DNA of 33,179 nucleotides from Alphaproteobacteria bacterium (GTDB taxonomy: Bacteria; Pseudomonadota; Alphaproteobacteria; Micropepsales; Micropepsaceae), in the NCBI GenBank assembly GCA_028871345.1, contig JAGWNK010000040.1, positions 1 through 33,179 on the forward strand. Direction: 5' to 3'. Numbering within the stretch: the stretch's first letter is position 1; every line of letters begins with the position of its first letter. The translations under genes were made by a program, and so were the position numbers. Positions 24,433-33,060 of the stretch are shown here, piece after piece. The notes beneath the pieces are model-generated. The model worked only from the letters and a program-made list of their open reading frames with translations. It was not told the DNA's origin and made no database searches.

Positions 24433-25656
24433 ATGGCAGAAACAAAGCCCGTCGACAACGGTTCCGGACCGGCTGGCCGGCTTCTCGGTTGCCTCTATGC
24501 CCCTCCGGCGGACCGCGCTTCGTTTGCGACACACAGCGTTGAGAGCAGAGGTCGCTACTACCGAGAGGAAGAGAGCCTCATTCGGACCTGCTACCAGCGC
24601 GATCGGGATCGGATTTTGCATTCGACGGCCTTTCGCCGCCTGAAACATAAGACTCAGGTCTTCGTTCAGCACGAAGGGGACTATTACCGCACTCGTATGA
24701 CACATTCCCTTGAGGTGGCGCAAATCGCGCGAACTGCGGCCCGCGTGTTGGCGCTCGACGAGGATTTGGCTGAGGCGGTGGCACTTGCCCATGATCTGGG
24801 GCATACGCCTTTCGGGCACGCCGGGGAGGAGGCTCTGTCTGCGGCCTCTGCTCTCATCGGGGGTTTTGACCACAATGCTCACGCCTTACGATTGGTCACG
24901 AAGCTGGAGCATCGCTATTCATCTTTTGACGGGCTGAATCTGACGTGGGAAACGCTCGAAGGCCTGGTTAAGCACAACGGACCGCTCTCTCCGCCTGTGT
25001 CGTCACCCATTTCGAGCTTCGACAGCCGCTGGTCGTTGGAGCTGTCGACATGGCCTGGACTGGAGGCGCAGGTCGCTGCCTTATCGGACGACATTGCCTA
25101 TGTCAGCCACGACATCGATGACGGCCTCCGGGCGCAACTCTTCTCTCCGGCGGACCTCGAGGACGCTCCTCTTGTCGGCCCGATGGTCCGAAAAATTCTG
25201 ACTGGACAACGAGGCCTCGAGCTGAGCCGCTTCATCGGCGAGTTGGTACGTACTCTGATCGGAATGCTCGTCGACGACCTTTTGGATCAAACCCGGTCGA
25301 AGCTGAAGGGGGGGCCTGAATCCGCCGCAGGCATTCGTACACGTGGCAGGCCGACGGCAGGTTTCTCTGCAGGAATGGAACGGAGCCTGCACGCCCTGAA
25401 AGAATTCCTTTTTGCCCGGATGTATCGTCACGCCCGGGTCATGACCCCGATGAACAAGGCCAAGCAACTCGTTAGCGAGTTGTTTTCCTCGTTTTCGGAC
25501 GATCCCTCGTTGTTGCCACCCGATTGGGCTGCCCGTTGCGGCGGGTCGGGTGACGCCGTCACCGCCGGCGTGGTGCGCGACTACATCGCGGGCATGACGG
25601 ACAGCTACGCACTTCACGAATATGAACGAATCTTCCACACCCGATTGCACCTCTGA
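24433..25656 (+). CDS. dgt: Deoxyguanosinetriphosphate triphosphohydrolase-like protein
   Basis: 407 residues from ATG 24433; GTG at 24424 would add MLE and cannot be excluded as neither has a strong ribosome site. HD-domain motifs are visible: His91 in TRMTHSLEVAQIAR, His120-Asp121 in LAHDLGHTPFGHAGEEAL, the later DDIAYVSHDIDDG metal Asp, and FDHNAHALRLV. RDRDRILHSTAFRRLKHKTQVF at residues 56-77 is the typical N-terminal motif. Family reaction: dNTP to deoxynucleoside and triphosphate, sanitising dNTP pools; the alphaproteobacterial type may prefer other dNTPs. In many relatives argS follows; here a SPOR gene follows after 67 bp. Confidence 0.93.
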   Translation: MAETKPVDNGSGPAGRLLGCLYAPPADRASFATHSVESRGRYYREEESLIRTCYQRDRDRILHSTAFRRLKHKTQVFVQHEGDYYRTRMTHSLEVAQIARTAARVLALDEDLAEAVALAHDLGHTPFGHAGEEALSAASALIGGFDHNAHALRLVTKLEHRYSSFDGLNLTWETLEGLVKHNGPLSPPVSSPISSFDSRWSLELSTWPGLEAQVAALSDDIAYVSHDIDDGLRAQLFSPADLEDAPLVGPMVRKILTGQRGLELSRFIGELVRTLIGMLVDDLLDQTRSKLKGGPESAAGIRTRGRPTAGFSAGMERSLHALKEFLFARMYRHARVMTPMNKAKQLVSELFSSFSDDPSLLPPDWAARCGGSGDAVTAGVVRDYIAGMTDSYALHEYERIFHTRLHL

Positions 25657-25723
25657 CCCCTAACACGGCGGTGATTCGCCTACGGCCGGATGCTACGTTA
25701 GGACATCAGATTCGGAGTCTTGC

Positions 25724-26533
25724 ATGGCCAATTTCGAACGCGGATCCACGGATGACGACGTCCCTGCCTTCGATGGCGGGGAGGACGATGAGTCGGAAGG
25801 ATCGCACCTTCCGATCGTGATCGTTATCTCTATTCTCGTTCTGGCGGCTTTCGGCGGCGTCGTTTGGCTCGCTTATAACCAAGGCGTAGCTCGGGGACGC
25901 AATGATGCGCCGAGCCGTGGCATCGTTCAGGAGGCGCAAAATTCAGTTTCGGCAAGCTCCGACGCAGGTACACCTCGTCAGATAAAGATATATCAGCAGC
26001 CGGCATCTCCCACAGAGGGGGATGATGTGGCGCCTGCTGCCGCTCAGCAGCAGAGTGCGACAGTCGCACCACGGCCCGCGCCGCCCGCGCTTAGGCCGCA
26101 GGCCAGGGAATCCAGTCCGCCAACGTCAAAAGGTGCGCCGGCGCAGGAACAGCAGGCCGGACATGGCCAAATTGCTGCGGCAACATCTGCAATGAGGCCA
26201 ACCTCCGAGGCTCCGCCGGTTGCAACCGCTCCACCGGCACAACTCGGCTTGGCAGTCAAGGCGCCAAAATCATCTTCGGGCTTGGCGGGGACCTATGCGC
26301 TGCAAATAGGGGCCTATAAGTCGCAGGAAGAAGCCATGGCGGCATGGAAGAGCTACCGCGCGAAGCATGGCATCCTACTGTCAGGACTGGGCCCCGACGT
26401 GCAGAGGGCCGACCTTGGATCAAAAGGAATCTGGTACCGTTTGCGCGTAGGTGGGTTTGCAGACAAGGCGGCGGCAACATCGTTATGTGATCGCTTGAAG
26501 GCGGAAAGTGGCGCGTGTTTTCTGGTGAAATAG
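25724..26533 (+). CDS. SPOR-domain cell-envelope protein
   Basis: 269 residues. Acidic cytoplasmic N terminus, one membrane helix (about 28-48, LPIVIVISILVLAAFGGVVW), a long Pro/Ala/Gln-rich periplasmic linker (about 75-180) of low complexity, and a C-terminal SPOR domain (about 185-269): YALQIGAYKSQEEAMAAWKSYRAKH, GIWYRLRVGGFADKAAATSLCDRLKAESG. SPOR domains bind denuded glycan strands at the division site. A ribosome site CGGAG lies 7 nt before the start. Followed by nagZ after 7 nt, linking it with cell-wall recycling. Confidence 0.88.
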   Translation: MANFERGSTDDDVPAFDGGEDDESEGSHLPIVIVISILVLAAFGGVVWLAYNQGVARGRNDAPSRGIVQEAQNSVSASSDAGTPRQIKIYQQPASPTEGDDVAPAAAQQQSATVAPRPAPPALRPQARESSPPTSKGAPAQEQQAGHGQIAAATSAMRPTSEAPPVATAPPAQLGLAVKAPKSSSGLAGTYALQIGAYKSQEEAMAAWKSYRAKHGILLSGLGPDVQRADLGSKGIWYRLRVGGFADKAAATSLCDRLKAESGACFLVK

Positions 26534-26540
26534 GTAGGGA

Positions 26541-27554
26541 ATGCGCTCGCGCGTGATTTTCGGGTGCTCCGGGCCGGTGCTTATGCCCGAAGAACGGAAC
26601 TTCTTTCGTGACGTTCAGCCCTGGGGATTTATTCTTTTCAGCCGCAATGTTGTGGATAAGTCGCAGCTGGTCCGGTTGGTGTCGGCTCTGCGTGACGTGA
26701 TCGCTGATCCGCGCGCACCGGTGCTGATTGATCAGGAAGGCGGCCGGGTGGCGCGCCTCAATCCGCCGATTTGGGCGAATAGGCCGCCCGCCGCTACACT
26801 TGGACGACTGCACGAAGTGTCCCATGACGTTGCTTGCGAAGCGGTGTACCTCAACGCGCGATTGATCGCAGCTGATCTTGCCGAACTCGGGATCAACGTG
26901 AACTGCACGCCCGTGCTGGACCTACCGGTGGCAGGATCGCACGATGTCATTGGCGACAGAGCCTTCGGCGGTGATTCTGCGCTCGTGGTTGAGCTTGGCC
27001 GCATCGTTATCGATGGCATGCTTGAGGGGGGCGTTCTTCCCGTCATGAAGCATATTCCGGGCCACGGGCGGGCTGCGGCGGACTCGCACCTCGCCCTGCC
27101 ACGGGTGACTGTCGCCGCGGATATCCTGAGTGCGACAGATTTCGTGCCGTTTCGCTGCCTCAATCATTGCCCGCTGGCCATGACAGCACACGTTGTCTAC
27201 GAGGCCATCGATGCTGAGCGGCCGGCAACGACCAGCCCGAGGGTGATACGGCGCGTGATTCGCGGGGAAATTGGTTTTGAAGGGCTGTTGATGTCTGACG
27301 ATATTTCCATGAAAGCTCTCTCGGGGTCGCTTTCAGCACGCGCCAAGGGCACCCTGTTCGCAGGCTGTGATGTCGTGCTTCACTGCAGTGGCAATATGGA
27401 GGAGATGAAAGAGGTGGCTGCAGAGGCGAAGTCCATGGAAGGCATCGAGTTCGAACGCGCGGAGCGCGCTTTGGCGCGCCTTCAGGCTCCTGCGGCGTTT
27501 GACCAGGAACGAGCGTCACGACGCTTGACAGAATTGCTCGGATCTCAGGCATGA
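26541..27554 (+). CDS. nagZ: Beta-N-acetylhexosaminidase NagZ (GH3)
   Basis: 337 residues. Seen: QPWGFILFSRN, PVLIDQEGGRVARL, NCTPVLDLPV, the GDRAFGGDS segment, MKHIPGHGRAAADSHLALP with the conserved His of the catalytic dyad, and LLMSDDISMKALSG with the nucleophilic Asp. Family role: removes GlcNAc from muropeptides in cytoplasmic peptidoglycan recycling. Overlaps scpA by 4 nt (ATGA), so it is part of the SPOR-nagZ-scpA-scpB operon. Confidence 0.93.
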   Translation: MRSRVIFGCSGPVLMPEERNFFRDVQPWGFILFSRNVVDKSQLVRLVSALRDVIADPRAPVLIDQEGGRVARLNPPIWANRPPAATLGRLHEVSHDVACEAVYLNARLIAADLAELGINVNCTPVLDLPVAGSHDVIGDRAFGGDSALVVELGRIVIDGMLEGGVLPVMKHIPGHGRAAADSHLALPRVTVAADILSATDFVPFRCLNHCPLAMTAHVVYEAIDAERPATTSPRVIRRVIRGEIGFEGLLMSDDISMKALSGSLSARAKGTLFAGCDVVLHCSGNMEEMKEVAAEAKSMEGIEFERAERALARLQAPAAFDQERASRRLTELLGSQA

Positions 27555-28348
27555 CGGAGACGTTCGGGACCTTGGACGAGTTTGAGGGCCCGGCAACGGG
27601 CGAGAAGGCTCTTGTCGTGGCGGTGGATGGCTTCGAGGGTCCGCTCGACCTTTTGCTCACACTTGCCAGGAATCAGAAGGTCGACATCGCGAAGATCTCG
27701 ATTCTCACGCTGGCCGACCAGTATCTTGAGTTCATCGAGAGCGCAAAGCGCATGAATCTCGAGCTTGCAGCCGACTATCTGGTGATGGCTGCGTGGCTCG
27801 CCTATCTGAAATCCCGTCTGGTCCTGCCGCAACCTCCATCGGCGGAGGGAGAACCTTCGGCAGATATTATGGCCTCGCGTCTTCGATGGCGTCTCCAGCG
27901 CCTTGAAGCAATGCGAGAGGCGGCCGCGCGGCTGATGGCGAGGGATCGTCTGGGGCGGGAAATCTTTGCCCGGGGCCAGCCCGAACCGGTAAACGTCGTG
28001 AGGCTGCGGACCTACAAGGATTCACTCTACGATCTGTTGACGGCCTATGCGAGCGAGCGAGTCAAGCTGCTCCGGGGACGAACGTATCGTCCGGCTGTTC
28101 CACCCGTGCTGCAAATTGAAGAAGCTCGCGAACGGATTGAGCGCATGCTGGGTCGGATTCCTGATTGGAGCGGCCTTGCCAAACTTATTCCGTTCGAGTG
28201 GGCAGGAGGTCAAAGACGCCGATCGGCGCTTGCGAGCACGCTGTTGGCGTGCCTAGAACTAGCGCGGGACGGCCGGATTGAGATTCGCCAGATTGCGCCG
28301 TTTGACGAGGTCTATGTCAGGGATCGGGCCAGAGAGGGCATTGCATGA
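27551..28348 (+). CDS. scpA: Segregation and condensation protein A
   Basis: 265 residues, the kleisin of the SMC-ScpAB condensin. Hallmark N-terminal DGFEGPLDLLLTLARNQKVDIAKISILTLADQYLEFI and ELAADYLVMAAWLAYLKSRLVLP are present; the C-terminal winged-helix contains LASTLLACLELARDGRIEIRQIAPFDEVYVR. Overlaps nagZ and scpB by 4 nt each, suggesting translational coupling. Confidence 0.95.
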   Translation: MTETFGTLDEFEGPATGEKALVVAVDGFEGPLDLLLTLARNQKVDIAKISILTLADQYLEFIESAKRMNLELAADYLVMAAWLAYLKSRLVLPQPPSAEGEPSADIMASRLRWRLQRLEAMREAAARLMARDRLGREIFARGQPEPVNVVRLRTYKDSLYDLLTAYASERVKLLRGRTYRPAVPPVLQIEEARERIERMLGRIPDWSGLAKLIPFEWAGGQRRRSALASTLLACLELARDGRIEIRQIAPFDEVYVRDRAREGIA

Positions 28349-29100
28349 ATCGCGTCCTGCGCATGAGGGAGGCCATCGCCGAGGCGATCGTTGACGGCGA
28401 GGTGAGGTTGGTGGAACAGGAGCACGAGCAGGCGGTGTCCGGCGTTAACATGGATCACTTGCGCATGGCTGAGGCGTTGCTGTTCGCGGCGTCAGAGCCC
28501 CTGAGCGCGGACGCCTTGGCATCATCCCTGCCGGAGGGAGCCGACGTTGGGGCGCTCATTGTTGAAATTCAGCGGATCTATGAAGGGCGCGGAGTAAACT
28601 TGGTGTGCGTCTCGGAAAAGTGGCAATTTCGAACTGCTCCAGACTTGGCGTTTCTGCTTCGCCGGGAGAAGCCCGAGCAAAAGCGGCTGTCGCGGGCCGC
28701 GATCGAGACCCTCGCAATCATTGCGTACCATCAGCCGGTCACGCGTGCAGAAATCGAGGACATTCGAGGGGTAATGTTGTCCAAGGGCACGCTCGATGCC
28801 TTGATGGAGATCGGTTGGATCAAGATAAGGGGACGGAAACGGACCCCAGGGCGGCCCGTGACATACGGCACCACCGAGGCGTTCCTGGTTCAGTTTGGCC
28901 TGGAAAATATTGGTCATTTGCCGGGCATGGACGAGTTGAAAGCGGCCGGTTTCCTTGAGGCAGCGCCCCCTTCCGGCCTGGACGTCCCCACTCCGAGCGA
29001 CCAATTGAGTCCCGACGAGGACCCCTATGACGGCGAGGAGCCAGGTGACTTGGCCACAGGGGGTGCCGATCCGTTCACGTCCGGTTCATCAGGAGCCTGA
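28345..29100 (+). CDS. scpB: Segregation and condensation protein B
   Basis: 251 residues from the ATG in the scpA stop. Two winged-helix domains with MAEALLFAASEPLSADALASSLP, YEGRGVNLVCVSEKWQFRTAPDLAFLLRRE, ETLAIIAYHQPVTRAEIEDIRGV and GRKRTPGRPVTYGTTEAFLVQFGLENIGHLPGMDELKAAG are typical. Extra N-terminal (about 30 residues) and acidic C-terminal tails (DEDPYDGEEPGD) go beyond the conserved core. ScpB binds ScpA in condensin. In most alphaproteobacteria tatA follows; it is absent here. Confidence 0.93.
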   Translation: MNRVLRMREAIAEAIVDGEVRLVEQEHEQAVSGVNMDHLRMAEALLFAASEPLSADALASSLPEGADVGALIVEIQRIYEGRGVNLVCVSEKWQFRTAPDLAFLLRREKPEQKRLSRAAIETLAIIAYHQPVTRAEIEDIRGVMLSKGTLDALMEIGWIKIRGRKRTPGRPVTYGTTEAFLVQFGLENIGHLPGMDELKAAGFLEAAPPSGLDVPTPSDQLSPDEDPYDGEEPGDLATGGADPFTSGSSGA

Positions 29101-29169
29101 CAGAATTCACCGCTAGGAGGCCCCTGTTATGACCACTGGCCGGGCCCACCCTGGAAACGGGAGCAGGTG

Positions 29170-29526
29170 ATGAAAGCGATTTTGACAGCCCTCCTGTCAG
29201 CTGCAGCACTGACCGCCGCTGCAGGGCAGGCGGTCTACGCTGACGCCCCACGCAACAGTGTCTGCATCCGGGCCTACGATATCGACGGTATGTCGTACCC
29301 GGACGACAAGACGATCATGTTCCGCATGAAGAGCGGGCCTGTGATGGTTTATCGAAACGACTTGCCGCGCGTTTGTCCGGGCTTGAAATTCGAAAGCGGT
29401 ATCGCGTGGAACGTGCATGACGGCACGATTTGCTCGAACATGCAGGTGTTCTATGTGCTGCGGCGAGGTACGCCATGCTTCCTCGGCACCTTCACGCCCG
29501 TGAAGATGCGAAAGCACGAAGGCTGA
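29170..29526 (+). CDS. Small secreted four-cysteine protein
   Basis: 118 residues from ATG 29170 (a GTG immediately before is also in frame). Signal peptide likely: MKAILTALLSAAALTAAAGQ then AVYADA. The mature part has four cysteines spaced like two disulfides (VCIRAYDIDG, RVCPGLKF, TICSNMQVF, TPCFLG) and a basic C terminus. The D-I-D--S-PDDKTI-----G-----R-DL-R-CPGL layout recalls the DUF6491-type small secreted proteins, but I am not certain. Lies 69 nt after scpB, where tatABC would normally be, so it may be an insertion in the operon. Confidence 0.65.
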   Translation: MKAILTALLSAAALTAAAGQAVYADAPRNSVCIRAYDIDGMSYPDDKTIMFRMKSGPVMVYRNDLPRVCPGLKFESGIAWNVHDGTICSNMQVFYVLRRGTPCFLGTFTPVKMRKHEG

Positions 29527-29534
29527 CGACCCCT

Positions 29535-30689
29535 TCAGTCCTCGAGTTCGACAATGACGGCTTCGCCACCTTCGAGGGCGATGGCCAGTTGTCCATTGCG
29601 CAGTGCGACGGCGTCTTTGCCGAACACCTCGTTGCGCCAGCCGATCAGTGCGGCGACCCCGTCATCCTCGCCGACGGCCAAGCGCTCGATGTCGTCGGCA
29701 TTCGCGATTAGGCGGGGAGCAACGCCAGCCTCCTCCGAACGAAGCCGCAGGAGTGTCTTGAGCAAGTCTATGGCGGCTGGGGACGGCTCACGTCGGCGCC
29801 GCCTGCGCTCATGGTCCTCGACGAGAGGCGGTGGCGCGTTCTTGCCTTCGGCAATCGCCTCAAGAAGGCACTTTCCCATGCGGGAGGCCGCAAAGCCCTT
29901 GGGCACCGCGCGGATTCGCTCGAGCGCTTCCGAGCCCTCCGGAGGATTGGCGGCCAGCTCGAGGAGGACTTCGTCCTTGAGAACCCGGTTGCGTGGAATG
30001 TCCCGCGTTTGGGCTTCGCGCTCGCGCCACGCCGCAACGGCGGCGAGAACGCTGAGAAACTTTTTGTTTGACGTTCGCGGCTTGAGGCGCTTCCACGCGT
30101 TCGCCGGCTCAAGCGAATAGAGCTCTTCGCTCTTGAGCGCACTGATCTCCTCGGCCACCCATCCTTCCCGCCTGGTCTTGGCGAGCTCGGCCGAAAGCTT
30201 CTCATACACCGTGCGAAGGTGTGTTACGTCTGCCAGCGCATACTCCAATTGGCGCTTGGTGAGCGGCCGTCGGGCCCAATCCGTAAAGCGTGCCGATTTG
30301 TCGATCTCGGCATGGGCCAGTTTGCGGGCCAAGGTCTCGTACGAGGCAGCTTCCCCGAAACCGCAGACCATTGCGACGATCTGCGTATCAAATAGGGGGT
30401 CAGGTATGACACGGCCCTTGTGCCAGAAGATCTCGATATCTTGCCGACCCGCATGAAGAACTTTCACGATCTTGGGGTTTTTGATCAGCTTGAAAAACGG
30501 CGCGAGATCGATCCCGTCGGCGAGAGGGTCGACGATCGCGGCCACATCCGGCGCCGCGATCTGCAACAGGCACAGCTTCGGCCAATAGGTCGAGTCGCGC
30601 ATGAACTCGGTGTCCAGCGCCAGATAAGGCGCATTTTCCAGTTCGCTGACGAGGCCCTTCAGATCTGCCGTAGTTTCGATAATCCGCAT
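29535..30689 (-). CDS. rnd: Ribonuclease D
   Basis: 384 residues from ATG 30689 ([14 protein letters not shown]); the much longer upstream frame is GC-rich noise. DEDD exonuclease motifs are visible: [35 protein letters not shown] and the C-terminal [15 protein letters not shown]. An HRDC domain (about 205-290) with [47 protein letters not shown] follows, plus a basic linker and tail. Role: 3' end trimming of tRNA and other RNA. Divergent from aspS, a conserved neighbourhood in alphaproteobacteria. Confidence 0.93.
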   Translation of the reverse strand: MRIIETTADLKGLVSELENAPYLALDTEFMRDSTYWPKLCLLQIAAPDVAAIVDPLADGIDLAPFFKLIKNPKIVKVLHAGRQDIEIFWHKGRVIPDPLFDTQIVAMVCGFGEAASYETLARKLAHAEIDKSARFTDWARRPLTKRQLEYALADVTHLRTVYEKLSAELAKTRREGWVAEEISALKSEELYSLEPANAWKRLKPRTSNKKFLSVLAAVAAWREREAQTRDIPRNRVLKDEVLLELAANPPEGSEALERIRAVPKGFAASRMGKCLLEAIAEGKNAPPPLVEDHERRRRRREPSPAAIDLLKTLLRLRSEEAGVAPRLIANADDIERLAVGEDDGVAALIGWRNEVFGKDAVALRNGQLAIALEGGEAVIVELED

Positions 30690-31166
30690 GCACGCGTGAA
30701 TAGCGGATTCTTGATTGTTTTGCTCCCGCCAAATGCCACGGACGGGGAGGCCGCCGCGTCGAAATGGCGCGTGGAACCCGCGCCGCGCCGCTCCTCCAGG
30801 ACCGCCTGGGTCCCGTCGGCCGCCCAACGGGTTAATTTCACACCTCGATTCCGGGCAACCGCGTCTGGGGAAGCCACTGAGTCGCGTGCGGGAGGCCCCG
30901 GGAGCGGAGGGACCGGAGTCGGAGGCAATCGTGGCGATCCCCGGACCTCAGCACGTCGAACGGCGCGCCGGCGTCGGGCTGCCGAGAGCGGTACATCGCG
31001 ACTGCCGCTTCGCCTTCGTACAAGGATCCGCTCCCTGTCCGCGTCGAATACACGGCGCGGCCATCGGCAAAGGGCGCGCGGTGGCAGCGGATTTCCGGAC
31101 CGGAGCTGGGCCTTGACCAGGCACCCCCGAAACCGCCACATACCCCCCCTTTCCCAAGGATTTGCC
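30690..31166. other. 477-bp GC-rich gap between rnd and aspS
   Basis: No recognised gene. All frames on both strands are unusually open, because stop codons are rare in such GC-rich DNA. A reverse frame ending at 30838 (GTG-started at 31053) gives [20 protein letters not shown] and then an arginine-rich tail, but I cannot match it. It must contain the promoters of rnd and aspS; I see no clear boxes. Confidence 0.4.
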
Positions 31167-32972
31167 ATGCACGCCTATCGCACCCACACCTGCGGCGAAT
31201 TGCGCAAGAAGGACGTCGGAATCCGCGCCCGCCTGTCCGGCTGGGTCAACCGCCGCCGCGACCATGGCGGCCTCCTGTTCATCGATCTGCGCGACCACTA
31301 CGGCATCACCCAGTGCGTGGTGGAGCCGGACTCGCCGGCTTTCGCCGAGGTCGACAAGGCCCGCTCGGAGTGGGTCCTCACGCTCACGGGCAAGGTCGTC
31401 GCCCGCAGCGCTGACACGATCAACGAGGACATGCCGACCGGCGAGGTGGAAATCCACATCGAGGAAGTCGAAGTGCAGGGCGTGGCACAGGAACTGCCGC
31501 TGCCCGTGTTCGGCGACCTCGATTATCCCGAGGACACGCGCCTCAAATACCGGTTCCTGGACCTGCGCCGCGAGCGTCTGCACCGGAATATCACTCTGCG
31601 GTCCAAGGTGATCTCGTCCATCCGGCGGCGGATGATCGAGCAGGGCTTCACCGAGTTCCAGACGCCGATTCTGACCGCCAGCTCGCCGGAAGGGGCCCGC
31701 GACTTCCTGGTGCCGTCGCGCATACATCCCGGCAAGTTCTATGCCCTGCCGCAGGCGCCCCAACAATTCAAGCAGCTGATCATGGTGGCGGGCTTCGACC
31801 GCTACTTCCAGATCGCGCCCTGCTTCCGCGACGAGGATGCCCGCGCCGACCGCTCGCCGGGCGAATTCTACCAGCTCGACCTGGAGATGAGCTTCGTCAC
31901 CCAGGACGACGTTTTCGCAGCCGTCGAGCCGGTCCTGCACGGTGTTTTCGAAGAGTTCGCCGAAGGCCGCAAGGTGTCGCCGGCACCGTTTCCGCGCATC
32001 CCCTATGACGAGTCGATGCTGAAATACGGCGTCGACAAGCCCGATCTGCGCAATCCAATCGTCATCACCGACATTTCCGGCGTCTTCGCCCGCGAGGATG
32101 TGGCCTTCAAGGCTTTCAAGGAGAAGACGGTTCGTGCCGTCCCGGCGCCCGGCGCCGCCGTTCAGCCCCGCTCATTCTTCGACAAGATGAGTGACTGGGC
32201 CCGCAACGAAATGGGCGCGCCCGGCCTCGGCTACATCGTGTTCGAGGACGAAGGCGGCACCCTGACGGGCAAGGGGCCGATCGCGAAGTTCCTGCCTCCT
32301 GCGGCCCTTTACGAGATGGCGCAGAAGGCCGGCGTGGTGGCGGGCGACGCCTTGTTCTTCGCCGCAGACGCCAAGAAGGACCGCGCCGCGGCCCTGGCCG
32401 GCCAGGCCCGCATCCGGCTGGGCCGCGAGTTGGGACTGATCAAGGAAGGCGAATTCCGCTTCTGCTGGATCGTCGACTTCCCGATGTACGAGTGGAACGA
32501 GGACGAGAAGAAGATCGACTTCTCGCACAATCCGTTCTCGATGCCGCAGTTCAAGCGCGACCTGTTCCTGGCCCTGGATCCCGCCAACCGCGATGCCATC
32601 CTGGGCATCAAGGCCTACCAGTACGACATCGTGTGCAACGGCGTGGAGCTTTCGTCGGGCGCCATCCGCAACCACGATCCCGACGTGATGCTCAAGGCCT
32701 TCGAGATCGCCGGCTATCCGCGCGAGGAGACCGAACAGAAGTTTGCCGGCATGCTGAACGCCTTCCGCTATGGCGCCCCGCCGCACGGTGGCACCGCGCC
32801 CGGCATCGATCGCATCGTCATGCTGATCGCCGGCGTCGACAATCTACGCGAAGTGACGATGTTCCCGATGAACCAGCAGGCGCAGGACCTGATGATGAAC
32901 GCACCGGGCGAGGCGTCACTAAAGCAGCTGCGCGAACTCCACATCCGCGTCGTGAAGCCGGAGAAGGCGTAG
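31167..32972 (+). CDS. aspS: Aspartyl-tRNA synthetase
   Basis: 601 residues from ATG 31167 ([18 protein letters not shown]); the open frame to the left is an artefact of GC content and is rejected. Domain order: N-terminal OB anticodon-binding (to about 110), class II motif 1 region, [27 protein letters not shown], motif 2 [25 protein letters not shown], the bacterial GAD insertion (about 290-410), and motif 3 [19 protein letters not shown]. His33 in RRRDHGG is the residue associated with nondiscriminating enzymes that also charge tRNA-Asn, in organisms using GatCAB amidation (family knowledge; other determinants do not clearly agree). Codon use is far more GC-rich than in genes left of about 29 kb. 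Confidence 0.97.
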   Translation: MHAYRTHTCGELRKKDVGIRARLSGWVNRRRDHGGLLFIDLRDHYGITQCVVEPDSPAFAEVDKARSEWVLTLTGKVVARSADTINEDMPTGEVEIHIEEVEVQGVAQELPLPVFGDLDYPEDTRLKYRFLDLRRERLHRNITLRSKVISSIRRRMIEQGFTEFQTPILTASSPEGARDFLVPSRIHPGKFYALPQAPQQFKQLIMVAGFDRYFQIAPCFRDEDARADRSPGEFYQLDLEMSFVTQDDVFAAVEPVLHGVFEEFAEGRKVSPAPFPRIPYDESMLKYGVDKPDLRNPIVITDISGVFAREDVAFKAFKEKTVRAVPAPGAAVQPRSFFDKMSDWARNEMGAPGLGYIVFEDEGGTLTGKGPIAKFLPPAALYEMAQKAGVVAGDALFFAADAKKDRAAALAGQARIRLGRELGLIKEGEFRFCWIVDFPMYEWNEDEKKIDFSHNPFSMPQFKRDLFLALDPANRDAILGIKAYQYDIVCNGVELSSGAIRNHDPDVMLKAFEIAGYPREETEQKFAGMLNAFRYGAPPHGGTAPGIDRIVMLIAGVDNLREVTMFPMNQQAQDLMMNAPGEASLKQLRELHIRVVKPEKA

Positions 32973-33009
32973 CCCGGAAGCCACTGCGCTTTGGACCATC
33001 TATGCCAAA

Positions 33010-33039
33010 GGCGGGCAGCGGCTTTCGCCGCGATCCGCC
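33010..33039. repeat. REP-like hairpin after aspS
   Basis: GCGGC and GCCGC (33018-33022, 33027-33031) pair around a TTTC loop (a GAAA tetraloop on the reverse strand), and GGCGG (33010-33014) pairs with CCGCC (33035-33039) as an outer stem with a three-nt internal loop. No T-run follows, so it may be a REP-like element or a weak terminator between two convergent genes. Confidence 0.4.
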
Positions 33040-33060
33040 TCTGCAGGGCTACGGCCGGCA

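Noticed and set aside
30420..31166. Forward extension of aspS by about 250 codons
   Set aside because: The extension overlaps rnd on the other strand, and family alignment places the AspRS start at [12 protein letters not shown].
30948..31940. Long reverse-strand frame (330 codons) opposite aspS
   Set aside because: It lies across the well-conserved aspS gene and arises from its GC-rich third positions; the product has no family resemblance.
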